Below, one piece after another: positions 37,115 to 45,122 of a stretch of 64,000 nucleotides of DNA (its first letter is position 1; the number at the start of each line of letters is the position of its first letter). Under the pieces are notes generated by a model. That model was given only the letters and a program-made list of their open reading frames with translations, was not told the origin of the DNA and did no database searches. The DNA lies in NCBI GenBank assembly GCA_003142255.1, contig PLLO01000016.1, positions 194,293-258,292 of the forward strand, in the 5' to 3' direction. The translations under genes and the position numbers were made by a program. The stretch comes from Bacteroidales bacterium (GTDB taxonomy: Bacteria > Bacteroidota > Bacteroidia > Bacteroidales > VadinHA17).

Positions 37115-38290
37115 TCATTCAGTATACGCTGAAAACTTTCTGAATTCCTTTTTGAATTCTTCGATTTCCCATTTCCACCTTTCTCTTTCAGTACCAATAG
37201 AAACTTTGTTAAGAATAGCTTCACGCATTCCTGAATCGCCTGAAAGAATGTCGAATGGAATGAGTTTTTCCTCATATTCGTATGGAGGGGAGTTGAACTG
37301 AAAGGAATTTTCAGGAGATGTCTCGATTATTGCGCTGAAAATTTCCATTGCCACAACCACTGGGAAGTATTTCTCAGGTTCAGTAACATGGATCTGAAGG
37401 CCATTACAATTTTCTCCGCAGAACTTATTAAATGCAGGTATAAAATTGTGAACCCTGAAAGTGCAGCCGGGTATATTTCTTTCTAATAGATTCTTCTTTA
37501 ATTTTTCTGCATTAATGAAAGGTGCTCCGAAGAGCTCAAAGGGAATCGTTGTACCTCTGCCCTCAGAAATATTCAGGCCTTCTATCAAAACAATACCGGG
37601 ATATACAATTGCGCTTTTGAGAGTTGGCAGGTTGGGTGAAGGCAGTACCCATGGCAACCCGGTTTCAGAATATAACGAGTGCCTGTGCCAGCCTTTCATC
37701 CAGACGATATTAAGATCACAGGATGGATAATACTTCTCTTTAATCCATAGCGACATTTCCCCGATTGTCATCCTGTGGCAGAGTGGTATGGATGCCCCGC
37801 CGACAAAAGTGAAAAACTCCTTCTTAAGAACGGGACCATCAAAAGGCAGTTTTCCAATAGGATTTGGACGGTCAAGAATATATACCGGTATTCCTGCCTC
37901 GCTGCAGGCTTCAATGCACAGTTTTATGGTCCAGATATATGTATATAGCCTGGCGCCTGCATCCTGCAGATCTATAAGCAGCAGGTCGATATGCCGGAGC
38001 ATCTCCGGTGAGGGTTTGCGGGATTTGCCGTAAAGACTGAACAGGGGGACATTAAATTCAGGATGCATATTGCCTTCCCACTCAATCATGTTATCCTGTG
38101 TTTGTCCGTAAATGCCATGCTGCGGACCAAAAACAGCAGATAAAGTACAATCATTACTCCCGGTAATGACCTCAGTAATGTGTTTGTAGCTGCCCGTAAT
38201 ACTTGGCGCATGGCATAGCACTCCAATTCTCTTTCCGTAAAACCTGGAAGGAATTTTTTCCGAGATAATATCAAGGCCGGTCAGCACCAT
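37115..38290 (-). CDS. DUF1343/NamZ-type exo-beta-N-acetylmuramidase
   Basis: A 391-residue member of the DUF1343 family, whose characterised member NamZ removes terminal MurNAc from peptidoglycan fragments. The family core is visible in VFGPQHGIYGQTQDN (about 54-68), LIDLQDAGARLYTYIWT (about 104-120), LDRPNPIG (about 139-146) and GLNISEGRGTTIPFE (about 235-249). No signal peptide is apparent, unlike many family members, suggesting cytoplasmic use on imported muropeptides. The role is therefore cell-wall recycling by inference. Confidence 0.88.
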   Translation of the reverse strand: MVLTGLDIISEKIPSRFYGKRIGVLCHAPSITGSYKHITEVITGSNDCTLSAVFGPQHGIYGQTQDNMIEWEGNMHPEFNVPLFSLYGKSRKPSPEMLRHIDLLLIDLQDAGARLYTYIWTIKLCIEACSEAGIPVYILDRPNPIGKLPFDGPVLKKEFFTFVGGASIPLCHRMTIGEMSLWIKEKYYPSCDLNIVWMKGWHRHSLYSETGLPWVLPSPNLPTLKSAIVYPGIVLIEGLNISEGRGTTIPFELFGAPFINAEKLKKNLLERNIPGCTFRVHNFIPAFNKFCGENCNGLQIHVTEPEKYFPVVVAMEIFSAIIETSPENSFQFNSPPYEYEEKLIPFDILSGDSGMREAILNKVSIGTERERWKWEIEEFKKEFRKFSAYTE

Positions 38291-38408
38291 AATTTTAAAT
38301 TGAATACAAATATATTATTTAACCATAAGAGTTGCCATTAAATGGTTTATAATGCAGAAAAAACCGATATTCTTTTCTATGTTTATGCCATAATTAAAAT
38401 TGATTAAA

Positions 38409-40178
38409 ATGAAATTCAAATATCAAAAGATACTTGCTGTTGTTGCGCTGATTATCATTTCGTTATCAGCATGCAATAAAGCTGGAAGGCAGCATATAAC
38501 AATCCTTGAAACCACTGATATACATGGCGTGATTTTGCCCTTCGATTTCATCGAAAAGGAAAAACTTTCAGCTTCACTTGCAAATTCTTCGACATACATT
38601 AATGAACAGAGAAAAGGAGGCGATCCCCTTTTTCTGCTCGATGACGGGGACAATCTTCAGGGACAGCCGGAGGTATATTATTACAATTTCATTGATACTG
38701 TATCGCCGCATTTTTTATCTGAAGCAATGAACTGGCTTCAATATGATGCATGCACCGCCGGAAATCATGATATTGAGGCAGGCCATTCTGTATACGACAG
38801 GGTGAGAAGAGAAGATAAATTTCCGATCCTTGCTGCAAATGCTGTCGATATAAAAACCGGGAAGCCCTATTTTACTCCCTATGTAATAATCGAAAAAAAT
38901 AATATTAAGGTGGCTGTTCTTGGACTCATAACTCCCCAGATACCGGAATGGCTTCCTGAGGAACTATATTCCGGAATTGAGTTTCGCGATATGACTGAAA
39001 CGGCAAAGCTGTGGATGTCTGAAATCCTGAAGCATAAACCTGACCTTGTTGTGGGGTTGTTTCATTCCGGATTTGAAAAGAGTAACGGAAATCAACAGAA
39101 AGGTTCACATTCTGATGAAAACGGAACTGCAGCTGTTGCTTTTAATGTTCCCGGTTTTGATATAATATTTTGCGGTCATGATCATAAGCTTGCCAATGAG
39201 AAAATAGTTAATTCTGCCGGGGATACGGTACTTGTCCTCAACGGGGGAAGCAGATCTGAAAATATCGCCAGGGCCGACATTACTTTCATTGGACATATGT
39301 TTAAGAGTGGAAGCCGTAAGAAAATATCAGGAGAAATTATTAAGGTTAAAGATTATGAGCCTGATCCCGTATTCACCGATAAGTTTAAAAAACAGGATGA
39401 AGCACTGAAAGAATATGTGAACAGGGTTATCGGAAGTTCCAGTGCAACTGTCTCATCAAGGGATTCCTATTTCGGATCGTCGGCTTTTGTTGACATGATA
39501 CATTCTCTTCAGCTTGAGATAACCGGTGCCGATATTTCCTTTGCTGCTCCGCTATCCTTCGACGTTAAAATTTCCGAAGGGGAAATAACTGTGGGCGATA
39601 TGTTCAAGCTCTACCGGTTCGAGAATATGCTTTATACAATGAATCTGACAGGTGAGGAGATTCAGAAATATCTTGAATTTTCCTATGGTCAATGGCTTAA
39701 TACCATGAAGGGGCCGGGAGACTATCTGTTAAAACTTAGGATGGGCAAGGATGGAAAGCCGATCCTGACTGACGGAAAGGCATGGATGAAGAATCAACCC
39801 TATAATTTTGATTCAGCAGCTGGAATAGATTATGTTGTCGATGTTACGAAGCCTGAAGGGCACCGCGTTTTTATTAAATCGCTATCCAATGGAAAGCCTT
39901 TTGAAAAGGGCAGAATGTACAAGGTAGCCTTAAACTCATATCGCGGAAATGGGGGAGGTGGTCATCTTACTGAAGGGGTAGGATTGGATGCAGGTACACT
40001 GCGGAAACGACTTCTAGCATCCACTGACAGGGACTTGCGATATTATATTATGAAATCAATAGAGGCAAAAAAGATCATAGCGCCGGCACCCGGCAACAAT
40101 TGGAAGATTATCCCGGTGGAGTGGGTAAAGGCAGCTGAGAAACGTGAATATCCATTACTCTTTGGTGCAGGGCAGTAA
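38409..40178 (+). CDS. Lipoprotein 5'-nucleotidase/2',3'-cyclic phosphodiesterase (UshA/CpdB family)
   Basis: An envelope phosphoesterase of 589 residues that releases nucleosides from nucleotides. The lipobox LSAC puts the lipidated Cys near residue 21. The N-terminal calcineurin-like domain has the metal-binding motifs ETTDIHG, LDDGDNLQG, GNHDIE and CGHDHK. The C-terminal substrate domain has DMFKLYRFENMLYT and LNSYRGNGGGGH, with the aromatic stacking region. The ATG at 38409 is preferred over an in-frame TTG at 38400. It is encoded alone, upstream of queE. Confidence 0.92.
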   Translation: MKFKYQKILAVVALIIISLSACNKAGRQHITILETTDIHGVILPFDFIEKEKLSASLANSSTYINEQRKGGDPLFLLDDGDNLQGQPEVYYYNFIDTVSPHFLSEAMNWLQYDACTAGNHDIEAGHSVYDRVRREDKFPILAANAVDIKTGKPYFTPYVIIEKNNIKVAVLGLITPQIPEWLPEELYSGIEFRDMTETAKLWMSEILKHKPDLVVGLFHSGFEKSNGNQQKGSHSDENGTAAVAFNVPGFDIIFCGHDHKLANEKIVNSAGDTVLVLNGGSRSENIARADITFIGHMFKSGSRKKISGEIIKVKDYEPDPVFTDKFKKQDEALKEYVNRVIGSSSATVSSRDSYFGSSAFVDMIHSLQLEITGADISFAAPLSFDVKISEGEITVGDMFKLYRFENMLYTMNLTGEEIQKYLEFSYGQWLNTMKGPGDYLLKLRMGKDGKPILTDGKAWMKNQPYNFDSAAGIDYVVDVTKPEGHRVFIKSLSNGKPFEKGRMYKVALNSYRGNGGGGHLTEGVGLDAGTLRKRLLASTDRDLRYYIMKSIEAKKIIAPAPGNNWKIIPVEWVKAAEKREYPLLFGAGQ

Positions 40179-40256
40179 TACCTGTCTGCAATGAGGTTAT
40201 GAAATATTGCAATTGGGTTACCGTTATATAAAAAGTTTGCTTTCAGGAAAATAAAC

Positions 40257-40886
40257 ATGGAATCAGACCATAAATATGATTTAAAAGGGTCAGAGCTTCC
40301 CCTGGTTGAAGATTTTTTTACTATACAGGGAGAAGGATGGCATACCGGTAAGGCAGCATACTTCATCCGTCTGGGTGGATGCGACGTGGGTTGCAACTGG
40401 TGCGATTCCCGCTTTGCATGGGACCCGGAACTTCACCCGCTGATTAAAACCGATGAGATTATTGAACGGGCAGTGAGCTCCGGCGCTGATTCTGTCGTTA
40501 TTACAGGAGGTGAACCTCTGATGTGGAACCTCGATTACTTATGCTCAGGACTGAAACGGAACAAAATTTGTACATTTATTGAGACGTCAGGTGCATATCC
40601 ATTAAGCGGAAGGTGGGATTGGATATGCCTTTCACCAAAAAGAAATATTCCTCCTTCAGAAAAGATATGCCGCAAGGCCGATGAACTTAAAGTGATAATA
40701 GAAACCAGCGATGATTTCCTCTGGGCTGAAAAGTACCGGAAGCTTGTCAGCAGAAATTGCAGGTTGTTCCTTCAGCCTGAATGGAGCCGGTTCGAAAATA
40801 TTATACCGGAAATTGTTGATTATGTCAGGAAAAACCCTGCATGGAGGATCTCGCTGCAGGCTCATAAATATATGCATATACCCTGA
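40257..40886 (+). CDS. queE: 7-carboxy-7-deazaguanine synthase
   Basis: A small radical-SAM enzyme that contracts the pterin ring in queuosine biosynthesis. In 209 residues it shows DFFTIQGEGWHTGKAAYFIRL followed by the cluster cysteines C42, C46 and C49 in CDVGCNWC (C-x3-C-x2-C), and VVITGGEPLMW (about 80-90) for SAM binding. Length and motif order are typical of QueE. It ends 6 bases before the PorE-like gene. The other queuosine genes are not in this window. Confidence 0.95.
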   Translation: MESDHKYDLKGSELPLVEDFFTIQGEGWHTGKAAYFIRLGGCDVGCNWCDSRFAWDPELHPLIKTDEIIERAVSSGADSVVITGGEPLMWNLDYLCSGLKRNKICTFIETSGAYPLSGRWDWICLSPKRNIPPSEKICRKADELKVIIETSDDFLWAEKYRKLVSRNCRLFLQPEWSRFENIIPEIVDYVRKNPAWRISLQAHKYMHIP

Positions 40887-40892
40887 ATATAA

Positions 40893-42830
40893 GTGAAATA
40901 CACGTTTATCTTATTAATATTGCTTACTTCCTGCAGTATCTCAAGAAACAGCTACTCTCAGGGATTGCATTCGACTTCAGGCAAAGCTGTAAAAGTTTAT
41001 GTTGAAGGGAAGGAATCTTATGAGAATCTTGATTACAAGACAGCCGAACAGCAATTAAAGGAAGCATTGAAGTACGACGATAAATTCTTTGAAGCATATA
41101 TGATGCTTGGAGAATTATATACAAACATGAACAGGTTTTTTGAAGCTGCTTCCAATTACGAGTCGGCAGTTAAAATTGATTCAATAGCGTACAGGCCGGT
41201 ATATTTCAGGCTTGCAAATGCAGAATTGATGACTGGCGATTATACTAATGCGCTGATTCATTATAAGACATACCTGAGAAATAAGGGCAATTCTGAAAAA
41301 AACAGGCTCGATGCACTGAAGAATATCAAAAATTGCGAATTTGCTATTGCTGCCATGAAAAAGCCAGTTCTATTCAATCCTATTAATATAGGTGATGGGA
41401 TCAATTCGGCGGATGATGAATACTGGCCGTCAATAACGGCAGATGGTCAGACACTTATGTTTACCAGGCAGACTTATTCGGACTACTACCCGAAGGCAAT
41501 GGGATCCAGGCAGGAAGATTTTTATGTAAGCACCTGGTCAGATGGTATATGGCAGAAAGCGTATAATGCGGGAGAACCCCTGAATACAAAATCCAACGAA
41601 GGAGCTCAGACTCTTTCATCAAACGGAAAGTACATGTATTTCACCGCGTGTGACAGGGTAGGGGGACTGGGAAGCTGTGATTTGTACTTTTCTGCGTTTA
41701 ACGATGGAAACTGGTCGACTCCGTACAACCTGAAATGGCCGGTAAATAGTACTGCATGGGAATCTACCCCTTCAATAAGCGCAGATGGAAACGTTCTCTA
41801 TTTTTCGAGCAACAGACCGGGAGGGTTCGGTGGAAAAGATATCTGGTATTCAAGGATGAAGGCAGATGGGACCTGGGCTATTCCGGTCAATCTGGGTAAG
41901 ACTATCAATACTGAAGGGAATGAAATGTCGCCCTTTATCCATTTTGATGGCAAAACTCTCTATTTCGCTTCTGATGGACGTCCGGGAATGGGTGGATTCG
42001 ATATATACATGTCGCAGATGCAGGATGACAGCACCTGGTCAGAACCGAAGAACCTGGGATACCCTATCAATACATACAATGATGAAATGGGCCTTGTAAT
42101 AGATGTTACGGGAACGACAGCATATTTTTCTTCAAATCGTGAGAATGGTGACGGGAAAGATATTTTTTACTTCACTCTTGATGAATCTATAAGACCTGAC
42201 CCTGTATCTTATCTGAAAGGCAAGGTCGCAGATAAAGAGACAGGAAAACTGCTTAAAGCAGACTACGAACTTATAAATCTGTCGACAAACAAGGTCACTG
42301 TTAAGAACACCACCGATGAAGCCGGAAACTTTCTGGTTTGTCTTCCGTCAGGGTATAATTACGGTATAAATGTTTCAAAGGCCGGATATCTTTTTTACTC
42401 AGAGAATTTTATGCTGGAAGGTAAACATTCAGTCATGGAACCATTCGTTAAAAGGATTGCCCTCAGCCAGGCAAAAGTGGGAGCAAAGATGCTCCTGGCA
42501 AATGTGTTTTACGAGGTTGATTCATGGGAATTAAAGAAAGAATCGATGCAGGAGCTTAACAACCTAGCTGATCTTCTGTTCAACGATAAAGATATAGTGG
42601 TCGAGATAGGAGGTTACACCGATGCCACAGGTACAGATGAATATAATCTGACATTATCTGGGAAACGTGCTCTCTCAGTTGTTAACTATCTCATAAGCAA
42701 AGGGATTTCATCCGACAGGCTAAAGTACAAGGGCTATGGAAATGCATTTCCGGTTGGCGACAATGTTACCTCTGAAGGCAGAAAGCTGAACAGACGGACT
42801 GAAGCAAAAATTATTGCCAGAAAGAAATAA
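40893..42830 (+). CDS. PorE-like OmpA-family lipoprotein (TPR, beta-propeller, carboxypeptidase-regulatory, OmpA)
   Basis: A 645-residue outer-membrane-associated protein. From the GTG start a signal peptide leads to a lipobox LTSC. TPR-like helices occupy about residues 30-150, PD40/WD40-type propeller blades about 160-430 (repeated GxDIWYSxxxxxGTW units), a carboxypeptidase-regulatory-like domain about 440-520, and an OmpA peptidoglycan-binding domain to the end (IGGYTDATGTDEYN, LSGKRA, RLKYKGYG). This is the order of T9SS component PorE, and the T9SS cargo at 6371 shows the system exists here. Paralogues share the architecture, so identity as true PorE is not certain. Confidence 0.88.
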   Translation: MKYTFILLILLTSCSISRNSYSQGLHSTSGKAVKVYVEGKESYENLDYKTAEQQLKEALKYDDKFFEAYMMLGELYTNMNRFFEAASNYESAVKIDSIAYRPVYFRLANAELMTGDYTNALIHYKTYLRNKGNSEKNRLDALKNIKNCEFAIAAMKKPVLFNPINIGDGINSADDEYWPSITADGQTLMFTRQTYSDYYPKAMGSRQEDFYVSTWSDGIWQKAYNAGEPLNTKSNEGAQTLSSNGKYMYFTACDRVGGLGSCDLYFSAFNDGNWSTPYNLKWPVNSTAWESTPSISADGNVLYFSSNRPGGFGGKDIWYSRMKADGTWAIPVNLGKTINTEGNEMSPFIHFDGKTLYFASDGRPGMGGFDIYMSQMQDDSTWSEPKNLGYPINTYNDEMGLVIDVTGTTAYFSSNRENGDGKDIFYFTLDESIRPDPVSYLKGKVADKETGKLLKADYELINLSTNKVTVKNTTDEAGNFLVCLPSGYNYGINVSKAGYLFYSENFMLEGKHSVMEPFVKRIALSQAKVGAKMLLANVFYEVDSWELKKESMQELNNLADLLFNDKDIVVEIGGYTDATGTDEYNLTLSGKRALSVVNYLISKGISSDRLKYKGYGNAFPVGDNVTSEGRKLNRRTEAKIIARKK

Positions 42831-42857
42831 AAAACCGCCAGAATCCTGACGGTTTTT
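42830..42857 (+). terminator. Intrinsic terminator after the PorE-like gene
   Basis: A 12-bp stem AAAAACCGCCAG/CTGACGGTTTTT (one G-T pair) with a 4-nt loop and a T-run. A-rich on the other side, so it may also serve the convergent kinase gene. Confidence 0.85.
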
Positions 42858-42898
42858 CTCATGCTACTAATGTTGCAGACAATAATATCATTATTTTA

Positions 42899-43708
42899 TC
42901 AAATTGCGATCATGGAGTTTAGATATTCATTGATAGATATCCCTGTCTTACTGATTTTAACCGGGATTGTGAAATAGATTGCTGACCCGGTGAGACCATT
43001 GCATTCAATCCAGACTGAACCTTCAAGCAATTGAATTAGATTCTTGGCCAGGGTAATGTTAACCGCAGAACAGGTATCGTTATATTTGGTTAACGATTCA
43101 TTAAGATCTTCTGAATGAAGAAATTCTTTGCATTTGAAATAACCCTGGCCAGAATCAATTACATAAAAGGTCAAATTATCATCCCTGAAATAATAACCGA
43201 CCTTAATATACCCTGATTTTGTGTTTTTAAGTGAATTTTGAAACAGGTTACGAATTACCCTGAAAACCCTGTTTGAATCAATATTTACCTCAACATCATC
43301 AGCAATACTATTTTCGGCCACCAAAACCACATCCTTGTTCGATCCCTTGCTTAAATCTTCCCTGAATTCATTTAAGAGATCATCAAGAATATTATTTAGT
43401 TTGCAGACCTTCAGCTCAGCTTTTGAATTACCCGTTTCAATTATAGCTGAATCAAGAAAATTATCAAATAAACCAATTATTTGTTCACAGGAGGATAATA
43501 TCTGGTTGCTGAATTCCATGCGCTCTGTTTCATCGCATCCTTCCCTCCCCATCAGAAATGAAAATGCAACAATTGCATTCATATGCGTTCTCATCTCATG
43601 AGACATTCCGGCCAATATCGTAGGACAGCTTATCATATTGTTAGCCTGCGGATTATTCTCCGTATTGAGATGTTTTTCAGTTGCAATATTTTCAATCTTC
43701 TGAGACAT
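42899..43708 (-). CDS. Degenerate histidine kinase-like protein
   Basis: A 269-residue cytoplasmic protein without membrane helices or sensor domain. The dimerisation/phospho-acceptor segment MSHEMRTHMNAIVAF (about residues 36-50) keeps the His. The HATPase part has an N-box-like RVIRNLFQNSLKNT and a G1-like VIDSGQGYF, but the G2 region reads SAVNITLAKN where GLGL is expected, and the G1 box lacks its final small residue. It may have lost ATP turnover or act as a partner protein. The start is ATG at 43708. It is the last gene of a minus-strand run with the TPR protein and GG-peptide. Confidence 0.75.
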   Translation of the reverse strand: MSQKIENIATEKHLNTENNPQANNMISCPTILAGMSHEMRTHMNAIVAFSFLMGREGCDETERMEFSNQILSSCEQIIGLFDNFLDSAIIETGNSKAELKVCKLNNILDDLLNEFREDLSKGSNKDVVLVAENSIADDVEVNIDSNRVFRVIRNLFQNSLKNTKSGYIKVGYYFRDDNLTFYVIDSGQGYFKCKEFLHSEDLNESLTKYNDTCSAVNITLAKNLIQLLEGSVWIECNGLTGSAIYFTIPVKISKTGISINEYLNSMIAI

Positions 43709-43755
43709 AATTGTGTAATGCAAGATTCCGGGCTAAGTACTTTAAATCAAGTTAT

Positions 43756-44502
43756 TTAATGTATCTGTCTGAGTATTTTTGCAGCATTTTTGCTGTAAAT
43801 GCTCCTGGAATTCTTTATTGCTTTTAATTCATCTGATGCCTTTTTCATATCATTGGTTCTCACATAGCATAATGCAAGGTACCACTCTGCGTCTTCCATG
43901 AAAAGGTTATTATTATTGTCTATAACTTTTGTAAACGATCTCTGAGCCTCAGGATAGTTGTTCACCTCAAAGCTGGATGTACCGTAAAACATTGTGGACT
44001 CCATGTTTTCAGGATCAACGTTCAGAACCTTGCTGAAATAGAGAGCTGCATTCTTGTAGTCATGAATATTATAGTATTCCAGGCCGGTAGAATAATCATT
44101 GCTTGCAGCGGCCTGCGACGATCTTGAAATTGAAACCCCGTCATAGGATTTATAATACTGATTTATAATTTCATCATTTGTAATATGCCTGGTTCCAAAA
44201 AAGGCAATGCTGCTTATTATTATCAGCCCTGCTAAAGCAGCTGCAATACCGATTGGCAGCCGTTTCCCGGTTGTCTTTGACGGAATGCGGTTTTTCCTGC
44301 TTTTCTCAATTTCTGAAAGCTTATTGCGCAACCTGATAATGTCATAGCTTTTGAGCACATTATCAGTTCTTTTACGCAGAGCAACCTCTTCGCGAAGTCC
44401 CGGATTGCCATCAAGCTCCTTCAGGAACCATTGCTTCTCGGCTTCATTCATCTCGCCGGCAGTATACCTTTCGATGAAATATGAAAAATCAATTGTTTTC
44501 AT
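43756..44502 (-). CDS. Anti-sigma-like single-pass membrane protein with TPR domain
   Basis: A 248-residue protein in three parts: a helical N-terminal cytoplasmic part (about 1-80; FIERYTAGEMNEAEKQWF resembles the start of Bacteroidota anti-sigma proteins but has no zinc-binding HxxxCxxC), one membrane helix (about 86-104), and a C-terminal extracytoplasmic TPR region (about 135-245; SSFEVNNYPEAQRSFTKVI). Such proteins often pair with ECF sigma factors; one is encoded nearby at 48194. The pairing is inference because the two genes are not adjacent. It lies downstream of the small peptide gene on the same strand. Confidence 0.7.
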   Translation of the reverse strand: MKTIDFSYFIERYTAGEMNEAEKQWFLKELDGNPGLREEVALRKRTDNVLKSYDIIRLRNKLSEIEKSRKNRIPSKTTGKRLPIGIAAALAGLIIISSIAFFGTRHITNDEIINQYYKSYDGVSISRSSQAAASNDYSTGLEYYNIHDYKNAALYFSKVLNVDPENMESTMFYGTSSFEVNNYPEAQRSFTKVIDNNNNLFMEDAEWYLALCYVRTNDMKKASDELKAIKNSRSIYSKNAAKILRQIH

Positions 44503-44751
44503 GAGTATAATAATTTAATATTCAATAATTTGCTATAATTCTAAATTATGTCTTTCAAAACAACCTACTATACTACTATAATATATAGGTGTTTGTCAAC
44601 TGCTAAGCTTCAGAATCATTACCGTACTTATATTCCGGTAAGAATTCTATCCAGGGCATCTATAGTCCTGATTAAACTGTTCAATTAAAATATACGAGAA
44701 CGAACCTGTACTTTAATTCCTGTAAATTCGACAGGAAAATATCTTTCAGTT
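44503..44751. other. Gap between TPR gene and GG-peptide gene
   Basis: AT-rich spacer. It includes a TTCCTGT/ACAGGAA hairpin (44717-44737) just past the peptide stop, which lacks a T-run on the minus strand, and a low-complexity ACTATACTACTATAAT stretch near 44565-44588. No further peptide-coding frame was recognised. Confidence 0.45.
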
Positions 44752-44892
44752 TCAGATTTTAATAGGAGGTGGTGTCGGTTTTAATACTGGCTCATCTTCA
44801 ACACCGCCACCACGAACTTTAATCATTTCAATGCTTGTAAGAGTAAAGTTTGAAAAAACATCGTTGTTTTTTTTGAAATTCAGGGTTTTCAT
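44752..44892 (-). CDS. Double-glycine leader peptide precursor (46 residues)
   Basis: A small gene, ATG at 44892 to TGA at 44752-44754, preceded by an A-rich stretch and a -7 element. The leader begins MKTLNFKKNN and fits the GG-leader consensus position by position: Leu18 and Thr19 (-12/-11), Glu22 (-8), Met23 (-7), Val26 (-4), Gly28-Gly29 (-2/-1). Cleavage after Gly29 would release a 17-residue core running from Gly30 to Ile46, acidic at its start (Glu-Asp-Glu) and proline-rich near its end (PTPPP at 39-43). The core has no Cys or Ser, so lanthionine formation is unlikely. A C39-peptidase exporter 4 kb away is the obvious processing enzyme. Whether the core is a signal, toxin or protease substrate is unknown. 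Confidence 0.75.
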   Translation of the reverse strand: MKTLNFKKNNDVFSNFTLTSIEMIKVRGGGVEDEPVLKPTPPPIKI

Positions 44893-44948
44893 AATTTTTT
44901 TTTTAAAGGTTTGAAACTAATTCAGGGTAATTCGTTTTTAACTGTTTT

Positions 44949-44956
44949 CAAACATA
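44949..44956 (-). promoter_or_regulatory. Candidate -7 promoter element for the GG-peptide gene
   Basis: On the minus strand TATGTTTG matches TAnnTTTG exactly. It would give a leader of about 50 bases before the peptide ATG. No good -33 TTTG is found, leaving room for an activator or alternative sigma factor. Confidence 0.45.
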
Positions 44957-45080
44957 CATGTCATTTCTGCCCGATTTGTGACACGAAAAAATCAATTATT
45001 TTTTAAATATTTTCTATATATCAGAATATCAGCCTGATTAAAAACCAAATTTAATAAAAATGCCATTAGGTTATTTGCCT

Positions 45081-45088
45081 TATTTTTG
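45081..45088 (+). promoter_or_regulatory. Candidate -7 promoter element for the TPR-CHAT gene
   Basis: TATTTTTG matches TAnnTTTG, 34 bases before the start codon at 45123. It is divergent from the peptide promoter about 130 bases away. Confidence 0.45.
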
Positions 45089-45122
45089 AGAAATTTAACA
45101 GAGAAAGAAATAATTTGATTAA

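Noticed and set aside
44540-44590. Tandem repeat in the ACTATACTACTATAAT stretch
   Set aside because: Units are short, imperfect and few; ordinary AT-rich spacer is enough.
44717-44737. Hairpin as terminator of the GG-peptide gene
   Set aside because: No T-run follows on the minus strand, so it is noted only as a hairpin.
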